Assembly: GCA_028066055.1 (NCBI GenBank)
Contig: JALCBY010000023.1
Location: 1 to 57,362, forward strand
Direction: 5' to 3'
From: Hyphomicrobiaceae bacterium
GTDB lineage: Bacteria > Pseudomonadota > Alphaproteobacteria > Rhizobiales > Methyloligellaceae
Length of the DNA stretch: 57,362 bases
Below, piece after piece: positions 9,183 through 16,501 of this stretch (positions are counted from its first letter, which is position 1; each line of letters opens with the position of its first letter). Position numbers and translations under genes: made by a program. Under the pieces are notes generated by a model that had not been told where the DNA came from, ran no database searches, and saw only the letters and a list, made by a program, of their open reading frames with translations.

Positions 9183-10554
9183 ATTTTTCTCGATATTTCT
9201 GAACGATCCTGAGCGCGACGACATTGAGCCCAAGAGTGACAACGAACAGCACGAGACCGAGCGCGAACGCGGCCAGCGTCTTCGGGTTGTCGAACTCGGT
9301 ATCGCCAATAAGCAAGGTGACGATCTGAACGGTGACGGTCGTGACGGCTTCGAACGGATTCGCCGTCAGCCGGGCGATCAGGCCCGCGGCCATGACCACG
9401 ATCATGGTCTCGCCTATGGCACGGCTGGCAGCCAGTAGAATACCACCCATGATGCCCGGCAGTGCGGCGGGCAGCAGGACATTCTTGATGGTTTCGCCCT
9501 TTGTCGCGCCGAGGCCGTAAGAACCTTCCCGCATGGAATGCGGAACGGCGTTGATTGCATCGTCGGAGAAGGACGAAACAAACGGGATGATCATGATGCC
9601 CATCACCGCACCCGCCGCAAGCGCGCTGTTGGGGGCGATGTCCATCCCGATTGTTTCTCCGAAGCTGCGCATTGCCGGCGCGACGGTCAGGACAGCGAAA
9701 AATCCATACACCACGGTCGGAATGCCGGCGAGAATTTCGAGAATGGGCTTGATGATCGCCCGGACGCGCGGATTGGCGTATTCCGTCAGATAGACTGCCG
9801 AATAAAGCCCTGTGGGAACGGCGACGAGGAGAGCAATTCCCGCGATCAGGAGCGTTCCCGTGAAGACGGGAATTGCGCCGAACGCCCCTCCGGCGGTGAC
9901 CTGATCCTCACGGATGGGAATTTGCGGTTCCCAGTTGAGGCCGAAGAAGAACTCGGTCCATGGCACGCGGTCGAAAAAGCGCAGTGCCTCGACCAGAAGG
10001 GAAACGACGATACCAAGCGTTGTCAGGATCGCAATCAGGGAGCAGGCGATCATGATGATATTCATGACGCGCTCGACACCGTGGCGCGCGCGGAACGTTG
10101 CGGAAATGCGGCGCCTGGTGAGCGCAAGACCCAGCAGGGCAGCGGCAATTGCGCATGTGAACATAGACCACTGCGCAATGTCCTGCCAGCCATTGTAGCG
10201 GGCTGCCGCCTCACGCACGGCCGCATCGGGCTGACCGAATATATTGCCGGCCGCAACGGACTTTATCTCGGCGACAAGCAAATCGAGTTGTCCCGGAGCC
10301 AGGCCCTTTATTTTCTGCTCTGGCAGGCTGTCGACGAGCAAGGCTTCGATGATCGGACCCTGCAGGGCGAGCCACGCGACGACCAGCAGACAGGCCGGAA
10401 TGCCAACCCACGCCGCGACGAATGCGCCGTGATAGACGGGGCGGGAATGCAGGTTCTCGGGAGCGCCGTGAACGACCGCAAAAGCGCGACGCCGTCCCAT
10501 GGCGTAACTCGCTGCGGTGATTGCCAGCAACGTTATGAACACGATGGTCAACAT
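9175..10554 (-). CDS. pstC: Phosphate ABC transporter permease PstC
   Basis: A 459-residue inner-membrane permease partner of PstA. An N-terminal helix (MLTIVFITLLAITAASYAMG) and two further helices around a soluble segment of about 70 residues make it longer than E. coli PstC (319 residues); this N-terminal addition is common in alphaproteobacterial PstC. The C-terminal permease domain has the EAA loop (REGSYGLGATKGETIKNVLLPAA). The start at 10554 follows a purine-rich stretch (AGGCGGGGG). The 122-nt gap to pstS contains two hairpins described separately. It overlaps pstA by 8 nt. Confidence 0.92.
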   Translation of the reverse strand: MLTIVFITLLAITAASYAMGRRRAFAVVHGAPENLHSRPVYHGAFVAAWVGIPACLLVVAWLALQGPIIEALLVDSLPEQKIKGLAPGQLDLLVAEIKSVAAGNIFGQPDAAVREAAARYNGWQDIAQWSMFTCAIAAALLGLALTRRRISATFRARHGVERVMNIIMIACSLIAILTTLGIVVSLLVEALRFFDRVPWTEFFFGLNWEPQIPIREDQVTAGGAFGAIPVFTGTLLIAGIALLVAVPTGLYSAVYLTEYANPRVRAIIKPILEILAGIPTVVYGFFAVLTVAPAMRSFGETIGMDIAPNSALAAGAVMGIMIIPFVSSFSDDAINAVPHSMREGSYGLGATKGETIKNVLLPAALPGIMGGILLAASRAIGETMIVVMAAGLIARLTANPFEAVTTVTVQIVTLLIGDTEFDNPKTLAAFALGLVLFVVTLGLNVVALRIVQKYREKYE

Positions 10555-10585
10555 TGTGTCGCCCCCGCCTCGCACATCCTGCGGA

Positions 10586-10611
10586 TCAGTTCGAGCGGAT
10601 GTACGAACTGA
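10586..10611 (-). other. Hairpin in the pstS-pstC gap (8-bp stem)
   Basis: A perfect inverted repeat TCAGTTCG / CGAACTGA with a 10-nt loop lies 32 nt before the pstC start on the transcribed strand. No U-run follows. It could shield the 5' end of the pstCAB part of the message or modulate pstC translation; this is inference from position. Confidence 0.6.
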
Positions 10612-10630
10612 AACTCTGTCAAAATGTTCC

Positions 10631-10661
10631 GGGCCGGCCGAGGTTGTCTGCTGGCCGGCCC
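10631..10661 (-). other. GC-rich hairpin after pstS (attenuator or mRNA stabiliser)
   Basis: A perfect 9-bp inverted repeat GGGCCGGCC / GGCCGGCCC with a 13-nt loop begins 16 nt after the pstS stop codon. There is no following U-run, so it is unlikely to be a full rho-independent terminator. In binding-protein operons such intergenic hairpins commonly protect the upstream message and raise binding protein over permease; that role is inferred here. Confidence 0.65.
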
Positions 10662-10676
10662 GCAAAACGCTTTGCG

Positions 10677-11747
10677 CTAGTTGGTGTAGCGGGTCATGCC
10701 CGAGCTGCCGGTCGCAGCATCCTGCACCTTCTTGCGCTTTTCATCGGCCAGCGCGACAAGGCCGCGCTCTTTCAGATAGCCGTCCGGACCCATGGCGTCG
10801 TCGCTGACATAGGCGGCGATAAAATCGTTCATGCCCGGGATCACATTGCGGTGCGCGTTCTTGATATAGAAGAACAACGGACGTGAAATCGTGTAGGAGC
10901 CGTCGGCAATCGTCTCAAAAGACGGCTCGACACCCGCGACCTTCACCGGCTTCAGCTTGTCGGCGTTCTCGAACAGGAAGGAATATCCGAAGATTCCGAG
11001 CGCTTTCGGGTCGGCCTCGAGACGCTGCACGATCAGGTTGTCGTTTTCACCGGCCTCGATGAACGGACCGTCCTGCCGCATGGCCGTGCAGTCGGCCTTG
11101 ACGAGCTTCTTGAAGGCCTTCTTGTCCATCTCTTTCTTCTTGGCTTTGAAGTAAGGAAGCGATTTGCAGCCTTTGTGCATGGCGAGCTCGACAAAGGCGT
11201 CGCGCGTACCGGATGTCGGCGGGGGTCCATAAACGATGATGTCCGTCGCCGGCAGCGACTTGTCGATGTCGCTCCATTTCTTGTAGGGGTTGGCAACCAG
11301 CTTGCCGTCCACCGGAACCTTCGAGGAAAGCGCCTTGAAGAGCTGTGGTTTGGTCAGGTTGAAATCGGCGCCCTTGCGCGACAGCGCGACCGAAAGGCCA
11401 TCGAAGCCGATCAGCACTTCGGTGATGTCCTTTACGCCGTTCTTCTTGCAGTCTTCCCACTCGGACTTTTTCATTGCTCGCGAAGCGCCCGTGATATCGG
11501 GATGGGCCTCGCCAATGCCCTTGCAGAAGATTTTCATGCCGCCGCCGGTGCCGGTGGATTCCAGAACCGGAGCTTTTTTGCCGGAGGTTTTCGCGAACTC
11601 TTCCGAAACGGCCTGGGAATAAGGATAGACCGTCGAAGAGCCGACGATCTTGATGTGATCACGGCCCGCAAGTGCGGGGGCCGAATATGCGGTCAGCGCG
11701 AAGGCACTGACAGCGAGAACAGAGGAAATTTTGTTTCTGCCATTCAT
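10677..11747 (-). CDS. pstS: Periplasmic phosphate-binding protein PstS
   Basis: A 356-residue substrate-binding protein that delivers phosphate to PstCA. The first 27 residues form a signal peptide ending in APALA, followed by the family start IKIVGSSTVYPYSQAVSEEF. Later phosphate-contact segments read ESTGTGGGMKIFC, TGASRAMK and PPPTSGTRDAF. The start at 11747 is fixed by AGGAG with 9 nt spacing. Four cysteines (in KIFCKGIG, EDCKKN, KGCKSL and KADCTAM) may form two disulfides in the periplasm. It is the first gene after the Pho box and the hairpin that follows it suggests separate message levels for pstS. Confidence 0.94.
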   Translation of the reverse strand: MNGRNKISSVLAVSAFALTAYSAPALAGRDHIKIVGSSTVYPYSQAVSEEFAKTSGKKAPVLESTGTGGGMKIFCKGIGEAHPDITGASRAMKKSEWEDCKKNGVKDITEVLIGFDGLSVALSRKGADFNLTKPQLFKALSSKVPVDGKLVANPYKKWSDIDKSLPATDIIVYGPPPTSGTRDAFVELAMHKGCKSLPYFKAKKKEMDKKAFKKLVKADCTAMRQDGPFIEAGENDNLIVQRLEADPKALGIFGYSFLFENADKLKPVKVAGVEPSFETIADGSYTISRPLFFYIKNAHRNVIPGMNDFIAAYVSDDAMGPDGYLKERGLVALADEKRKKVQDAATGSSGMTRYTN

Positions 11748-11828
11748 TTGAACGCACTCCTGTGTTTCGTACTGGCGCGCGCTTTGAGTGGCCGCCAGCG
11801 GCCAACCCATATGAGTTAGGTGCTTCGT

Positions 11829-11861
11829 ATTTATGACAGTTGCATTACAGTTTTGTGACAG
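11829..11861 (-). promoter_or_regulatory. Pho box of pstS, three 11-bp units
   Basis: Reading the minus strand towards pstS, three consecutive 11-nt units appear: CTGTCACAAAA (11861-11851), CTGTAATGCAA (11850-11840) and CTGTCATAAAT (11839-11829). They match the known PhoB target pattern of CTGTCA direct repeats at 11-bp spacing. The middle unit is the most degenerate. Overlapping pairs of units would allow two PhoB dimers. A weak -10-like hexamer TAACTC (11818-11813) lies 10 nt downstream, the distance expected when PhoB replaces a -35 box. The first unit begins right after the phoR stop codon. Confidence 0.88.
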
Positions 11862-12923
11862 TCAGCGCTTCTGGTCTTGTGCCTCCAGAGGCAGGCAGAC
11901 GGTGAAGGTGCTTCCAACCCCTTTTTCGCTGTCAATCAGCAGGCGGCCGCGGTGGCGGTTCAGGATATGCTTGACGATCGCAAGTCCAAGGCCGGTGCCG
12001 CCTTTTTCCCGCGATCGGCTGGTATCAACCCTGTAGAATCGCTCTGTTAATCGGGGAATGTGCTCGGCGGCGATGCCTTCGCCCTGATCCGAGACGGCGA
12101 TGACGACGGCAGGACCCGCGAGTCCTGCTACATTTTCCCGTATCTCGACAGACACAGTCACCTCGCCGTTCTCCCGGCTGTATTTGAGCGCGTTGTCGAT
12201 CAGGTTGTGGAAAACCTGTGTCAATTCGTCCTCGTCTCCCAACACGACACACTCCGGATCTGAAATCTCGAGGCGGATCGGTTTTTTTGCGGCCTTGGCC
12301 TGTGTCTCGAGTGCCGCGATGGCGCGTTCGACGATCGTCAGAAGACCGATTCTTTGGGATGGGCGGACGCGCTCGTTGACCTCCACGCTGGAGAGGGACA
12401 GCAGGTCGTCTATCAGGCGGTTCATACGCGCCGCTTCGCGTTCCATGATTCCGAGAAACCGCGTTTGCGCTTCCGGGTCGTTCCGCGCGGCGCCCTGCAG
12501 CGTCTCGATCCCTCCGCTCAGGGCGGAAAGGGGGGAGCGCAGTTCATGGCTCACATTGGCGACGAAATCGCTGCGCATCTGTTCAGCTTCCAGAACATGC
12601 GAAATGTCGTGCAGGCCGAGGATAGCCGTGCCTTCGACATTCTCATTGTCTTCGAGACGCACAACGGACACTTTGTAGGTGGTGCGAACCGTCCCGGGCA
12701 TGGAAATGACCGCTTCCGAACGGGCTTTGCCATGCAGGACTTCCTCAACGCTGTCCAGTACGTCCGGGTGCCGGATGGCATGAACGAGGTTGCGGCCCGA
12801 CAGCCCGCCGCCGAAAAGCTCTTCCGCCGCGACATTGGCAAGTGTGATGTGCCGGTCGGAATTGACCAGAAACACCGGTTCGGTGAGGGCATTCAGGATG
12901 GTGACCAGATCGTCTTCGTTCAT
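11862..12923 (-). CDS. phoR: Phosphate regulon sensor kinase PhoR, no membrane segment seen
   Basis: A 353-residue histidine kinase with a PAS domain (about residues 5-110), phosphoacceptor His126 in VANVSHELRSPLSAL, and an ATPase domain with N-box HNLIDNALKYS, G1 SDQGEGI, the F-box ERFYRVD and G2 GGTGLGLAIVKHIL. Position immediately upstream of pstS and the PhoR-type kinase core support the name. Typical PhoR proteins begin with one or two membrane helices; here the PAS domain starts at residue 5. An in-frame ATG at 12968 adds only 15 polar residues and is preceded by an in-frame stop, so no anchor is hidden in this frame. It may localise through PhoU or the Pst complex instead; that is inference. 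Confidence 0.9.
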   Translation of the reverse strand: MNEDDLVTILNALTEPVFLVNSDRHITLANVAAEELFGGGLSGRNLVHAIRHPDVLDSVEEVLHGKARSEAVISMPGTVRTTYKVSVVRLEDNENVEGTAILGLHDISHVLEAEQMRSDFVANVSHELRSPLSALSGGIETLQGAARNDPEAQTRFLGIMEREAARMNRLIDDLLSLSSVEVNERVRPSQRIGLLTIVERAIAALETQAKAAKKPIRLEISDPECVVLGDEDELTQVFHNLIDNALKYSRENGEVTVSVEIRENVAGLAGPAVVIAVSDQGEGIAAEHIPRLTERFYRVDTSRSREKGGTGLGLAIVKHILNRHRGRLLIDSEKGVGSTFTVCLPLEAQDQKR

Positions 12924-13045
12924 GAGACCGCCGTGCAGACACGCTCCGCCGATTGGCATTTTTCGCATCTATTAGGACATGCGCGGAGAATCGCCAAATG
13001 GATACAAAATCTTGCGGCCTTCACAGATGTGACACACATGCCTAG

Positions 13046-13061
13046 TATTGCGCTCGCAATA
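13046..13061. promoter_or_regulatory. Perfect inverted repeat between phoR and the HNH gene
   Basis: TATTGCG and CGCAATA flank a 2-bp CT centre, giving a perfect 7+2+7 palindrome in the divergent gap between phoR and the HNH endonuclease gene. Size and symmetry suit a dimeric repressor. About 15 nt to the left lies ATGTGACA, whose complement TGTCACAT resembles a single Pho-box half unit. Neither the regulator nor the regulated gene can be named. Confidence 0.4.
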
Positions 13062-13131
13062 GGATCGATATCGTTATGAGTCGGTTTTTCCTTGCAGGTG
13101 GCCGGGGCGTCGGAGTGAACGAGACAGTGTC

Positions 13132-13695
13132 ATGTTGAACGCAGCAGCGACATCGCCGGAGAATTTTCCCGCACTTGTCCTCAATGCCGACTACCGGCCA
13201 TTGAGTTACTATCCTCTGTCGCTATGGGGCTGGCAGGATTCGGTCAAGGCGGTGTTTCTCGATCGGGTCAACATCGTCTCTGAGTATGAGCGTGCCATTC
13301 ACAGCCCCTCCTTCGAAATGAAGCTGCCGAGCGTCGTCTCTCTCAAGACCTACGTGAAACCGGCACTTTATCCGGCTTTCACCCGGTTCAACGTCTTTCT
13401 GCGCGATCGTTTCGCCTGTCAGTATTGCGGGGCGCGGAACGATCTCACCTTCGATCACCTTATCCCGCGCTCGCAGGGCGGGCTGACGCGCTGGGACAAC
13501 GTCGTTGCCGCCTGCGCGCCCTGCAACCTGAAGAAGGGTGGCAAGATGCCCCGGGAGGCGAGGATGTGGCCGGCACAGAAGCCCTATCGTCCGACCGTGC
13601 ATGAACTGCACCGCAACGGCCGGCTGTTCCCGCCAAACTATCTGCACGAAAGCTGGATGGACTATCTCTACTGGGACGCGGAACTGGAGCCGTAA
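13132..13695 (+). CDS. HNH endonuclease
   Basis: A 187-residue protein with a C-terminal-half HNH nuclease domain: zinc cysteines in C96-x2-C99 and C128-x2-C131, the DH pair in LTFDHLIPRSQGG (Asp108, His109) and Asn123 in WDNVVAACAPCN. The N-terminal 90 residues (FPALVLNADYRPLSYYPLSLWGWQDSVKAV) are typical of a widespread family of short HNH proteins in alphaproteobacteria. Its cellular target is unknown; it is not part of a visible restriction system or intron. The upstream gap of about 200 nt to phoR holds a perfect palindrome. It converges on the gamma-glutamyltransferase gene. Confidence 0.87.
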   Translation: MLNAAATSPENFPALVLNADYRPLSYYPLSLWGWQDSVKAVFLDRVNIVSEYERAIHSPSFEMKLPSVVSLKTYVKPALYPAFTRFNVFLRDRFACQYCGARNDLTFDHLIPRSQGGLTRWDNVVAACAPCNLKKGGKMPREARMWPAQKPYRPTVHELHRNGRLFPPNYLHESWMDYLYWDAELEP

Positions 13696-13722
13696 ACCGG
13701 GACGCCGGGGAAGTGCGTTTTC

Positions 13723-15261
13723 CTACACGAAGGCCGTTATACCTTCGCGGCGCGGGTCGCCTGCACCCTCAAATCCGCCCTTGGCGTCGCGACGGGCCGT
13801 GTGGACCCCGCCGAAAAACAGATTCATCTCCGGCCAGCCATGCGCCTCCGGGAATGTATCAAGCAGGGCCCTAAGGTCGTCTTCGGTGAAGATCAGACCC
13901 CAGGACTGCTCCTCATAGCTGACGGTGTGGTCGCGCTCGACATGCAGCCGCGCCGCGTTCACGGCAGTCTCCAGATCGACACCGCGATCAATCAGATTGA
14001 CGATAACCTGCAACACCGCGGTTCGAATGCGGTTCGCGCCACCTGAACCGAGCGCTGTCAGGGAGCCATCCGATCCGGTTACGATTGTCGGCGCCATCAT
14101 CGTCGAGAGCCGCGTGTCCGGTTCCCAGAGATGAAACCCGCCCGGGTTCAGGTCTTCTTCGCCCAGCATGTTGTTGAGCATGAAGCCACAGCCTGAAACC
14201 ATGTAGCCGTTGCCCTCGCCATTGGTGATGGTGGCGGCGGCGGCATTCCCGTCTTCATCGATGATGGAGATATGCGTCGTTCCCCGGGTTGCAGGCGTGT
14301 GGCGCTTCAGGGCGGCCAGATGTTCGGCGATGGTCGCGTCATGGACGATCCTGTCGAGTTCGGCGCCGCGCGCCATTCGCACGGCGTTCGTCTCTTCCAT
14401 CACACGCGCCAGCAGCACCGGATCCGGCGCAGCACATTCTTCCAGCGTGCGTTCCAGCAGTGCAAGGCCGAAGGCGATCAGAGCTCCGCTTGCTGCCGGC
14501 GCCGGATTGAGCAGCACGTCGTGGTTCCGGTATCGCCAGTTCAACGGTTTCCGGCGTTCGACCACGTAGCGGCGCAGGTCGTCGCGGGTGAGATGACCGC
14601 CATGATCGAGCGATTGCGCGACCATGGCCTGCGCCACTTCACCCTCTGTGAACAGCCGGACGCCTTCTCGCGCAATGCAGTCGACCGTATCTGCCAGAGC
14701 GGCATTCCGGTAGATGGCGCCGGTATCCAGGAGTTTTCCCTCCGGCGCGTAATAATCGGCAGCTGACGGGCTCGCGGTGAGGATGGGTTCGACGATGGAA
14801 TAGAGGTAGGCGTGCAGCGTGGTGACAGTCACACCGTCGCGGGCCGCGAGAACCGCCGGTTCGAACAGCCGTCCCATGGGCACGGTGCCCAGATCGTCAT
14901 GAATGGCGTAGAGTCCCTGTATGAAACTCGGCGTGGCGGTTGAACCGGCACCGATATGAAATTCCTGGCTCGCCGGGCCGAAGTCCGCAGTGATGGCAAA
15001 AAAATCGAGTTCGTCTTCGGGCCTTTTCGTGCGCGGCGTGTGGGCGAAAAAATCGTAACAGATTGCGGACTTGCTTCCCGCGGGCCGGGCCATCAGGAAC
15101 CCCCCGCCACCAATAGAGGAAAACACGAACTCCGGCACCGTCGCGGTGATCATTGCTGCAATGACCGCATCAAACGCGTTGCCGCCCTCGCGCAACACCT
15201 CGCACGCCGCTTCAGCCGTGATCTTGTGACCGGCGGCGACCACTCCCTTTGCCTTTGACAT
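13723..15261 (-). CDS. Gamma-glutamyltransferase family protein, cytoplasmic
   Basis: A 512-residue Ntn-hydrolase of the gamma-glutamyltranspeptidase family. The autoprocessing and nucleophile site is in GTTHISIID, with Thr328 as the expected new N-terminus of the small subunit; downstream GNGYMVSGCGFMLNNML and GSGGANRIRTA are the usual small-subunit signatures. There is no signal peptide, unlike periplasmic GGT, so the protein probably acts in the cytoplasm. GGT homologues without signal peptides include enzymes acting on gamma-glutamyl amides, glutathione conjugates or cephalosporin-like compounds, so the substrate is open. It is divergent from the sugar dehydrogenase gene with 129 nt between starts. 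Confidence 0.85.
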   Translation of the reverse strand: MSKAKGVVAAGHKITAEAACEVLREGGNAFDAVIAAMITATVPEFVFSSIGGGGFLMARPAGSKSAICYDFFAHTPRTKRPEDELDFFAITADFGPASQEFHIGAGSTATPSFIQGLYAIHDDLGTVPMGRLFEPAVLAARDGVTVTTLHAYLYSIVEPILTASPSAADYYAPEGKLLDTGAIYRNAALADTVDCIAREGVRLFTEGEVAQAMVAQSLDHGGHLTRDDLRRYVVERRKPLNWRYRNHDVLLNPAPAASGALIAFGLALLERTLEECAAPDPVLLARVMEETNAVRMARGAELDRIVHDATIAEHLAALKRHTPATRGTTHISIIDEDGNAAAATITNGEGNGYMVSGCGFMLNNMLGEEDLNPGGFHLWEPDTRLSTMMAPTIVTGSDGSLTALGSGGANRIRTAVLQVIVNLIDRGVDLETAVNAARLHVERDHTVSYEEQSWGLIFTEDDLRALLDTFPEAHGWPEMNLFFGGVHTARRDAKGGFEGAGDPRREGITAFV

Positions 15262-15374
15262 GGGCCCTACCTAGCGGGCGTGCGGGCCTACGGCAATAGG
15301 AGTGGCGAGACGAGATAGCGTGTCGCAATTATGCCGCGCCGGAGGTAGAGAGTATTGACCGTTCAAGGGAGACC

Positions 15375-15382
15375 AAGGAGGT
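15375..15382 (+). promoter_or_regulatory. Full-length Shine-Dalgarno of the sugar dehydrogenase
   Basis: AAGGAGGT, an uninterrupted match to the anti-Shine-Dalgarno, lies 8 nt before the ATG at 15391. It fixes that start over an in-frame codon at 15355 and predicts strong translation; few other genes in this window have so complete a site. Confidence 0.85.
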
Positions 15383-15390
15383 CTCAACAT

Positions 15391-16500
15391 ATGAAGTTTC
15401 GTTGTACATTCTTTTTCGTCCTGATCGGGGTGCTGTGCCTTGCCAATGCGGGCTCGGTGCTGGCGCAGGACAAACCTTACCAGACGGTCACTGTCGCCAA
15501 GGGGCTTGAGCACCCCTGGGGCATGGCGTTTCTGCCCGACGGACGCATGCTCGTGACGGAGCGTCCGGGCCGATTGCGTATCGTTTCGCCGGATGGTTCG
15601 GTTTCGCCGCCCGTTTCCGGATTGCCGAAGATCGCCGCGGTCGGGCAGGGTGGATTGCTGGATGTAGCGCTGCACCCCGATTTCAAGAACAACAAACTGG
15701 TCTATCTCAGCTTTGCCGAGCCGGGAGCGGGGGGACAGGGGACCGCGGTTGCGCGCGGGCGGCTCGAAGGTAACACCCTGAAGGACGTGAAAACGATCTT
15801 CAGCCAGAGGCCGAAGCTCTCCGGCGGGTTCCATTTTGGATCGCGCCTGGTGTTTGCGCCGGACGGGACACTATACATCTCGATGGGTGACCGCGGCCGC
15901 ATGCAGCGCGCCCAGAACAACCGCAACCATCAGGGCACGATCGCCCGCGTGAATGACGACGGATCGATCCCGAAGGACAATCCGTTCGTGAACAGCCGGG
16001 ATGCGCTCCCCGAAATCTACACCTACGGAAACCGTAATGTTCAGGGCATGGCCGTCAATCCGCGGACCGGAATCGTCTGGGCCCAGGAGCACGGTCCGCA
16101 GGGTGGCGACGAGGTGAACATCCTCAAATCCGGCGCCAACTACGGCTGGCCTGAAATCACCCACGGGATCAACTATGACGGTTCGATCCTCTCCGAGCAC
16201 ACGGCCAAGCCCGGGATGGAGCAGCCGGTGCTGCACTGGACCCCGTCCATCGCCCCCTCGGGCATGGCGTTCTACGACGGTGACAAGTTCCCGCAGTGGA
16301 ATGGCGATCTGTTCGTCGGCGCCCTCAAGGACCGGCACTTGCGCCGCGTCAAACTCGACGGTGACAAGGAAGCCGGGCAGGAAAAGTTGCTGGAGGAGCT
16401 CGGCGAACGCATCCGGGACGTTCGGACCGGACCGGACGGCTATCTCTACGTGCTGACGGATTCACCCGATGGGCAGGTCATTCGCCTGGAGCCGAAATAG
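15391..16500 (+). CDS. Secreted PQQ-dependent aldose sugar dehydrogenase family protein
   Basis: A 369-residue soluble glucose dehydrogenase/Asd (YliI)-type six-bladed propeller. A signal peptide of about 25 residues ends in SVLA, so the protein is periplasmic or secreted. Family signatures follow in order: GLEHPWGMAFLPDGRMLVTERPGRL, GGLLDVALHPDF, GDRGRMQRAQN, TYGNRNVQGMAVNP, WAQEHGPQGGDEVNI (calcium and cofactor region) and NYGWPEITHGINY. It should oxidise aldose sugars with PQQ as cofactor and pass electrons to the respiratory chain. No PQQ synthesis gene is in the window. It converges with the next gene, whose stop is 2 nt away. Confidence 0.88.
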   Translation: MKFRCTFFFVLIGVLCLANAGSVLAQDKPYQTVTVAKGLEHPWGMAFLPDGRMLVTERPGRLRIVSPDGSVSPPVSGLPKIAAVGQGGLLDVALHPDFKNNKLVYLSFAEPGAGGQGTAVARGRLEGNTLKDVKTIFSQRPKLSGGFHFGSRLVFAPDGTLYISMGDRGRMQRAQNNRNHQGTIARVNDDGSIPKDNPFVNSRDALPEIYTYGNRNVQGMAVNPRTGIVWAQEHGPQGGDEVNILKSGANYGWPEITHGINYDGSILSEHTAKPGMEQPVLHWTPSIAPSGMAFYDGDKFPQWNGDLFVGALKDRHLRRVKLDGDKEAGQEKLLEELGERIRDVRTGPDGYLYVLTDSPDGQVIRLEPK

Positions 16501-16501
16501 A

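Noticed and set aside
12924-13131. Missing PhoR membrane segment hidden by a frameshift
   Set aside because: An in-frame stop precedes the first start, and the 200-nt gap has stops and no hydrophobic run in the minus frames I read; I kept the soluble PhoR as a finding instead.
15262-15390. Small gene between the GGT and sugar dehydrogenase starts
   Set aside because: The gap is a short divergent control region; the in-frame codons before 15391 lie upstream of the strong ribosome site and show no conserved sequence.
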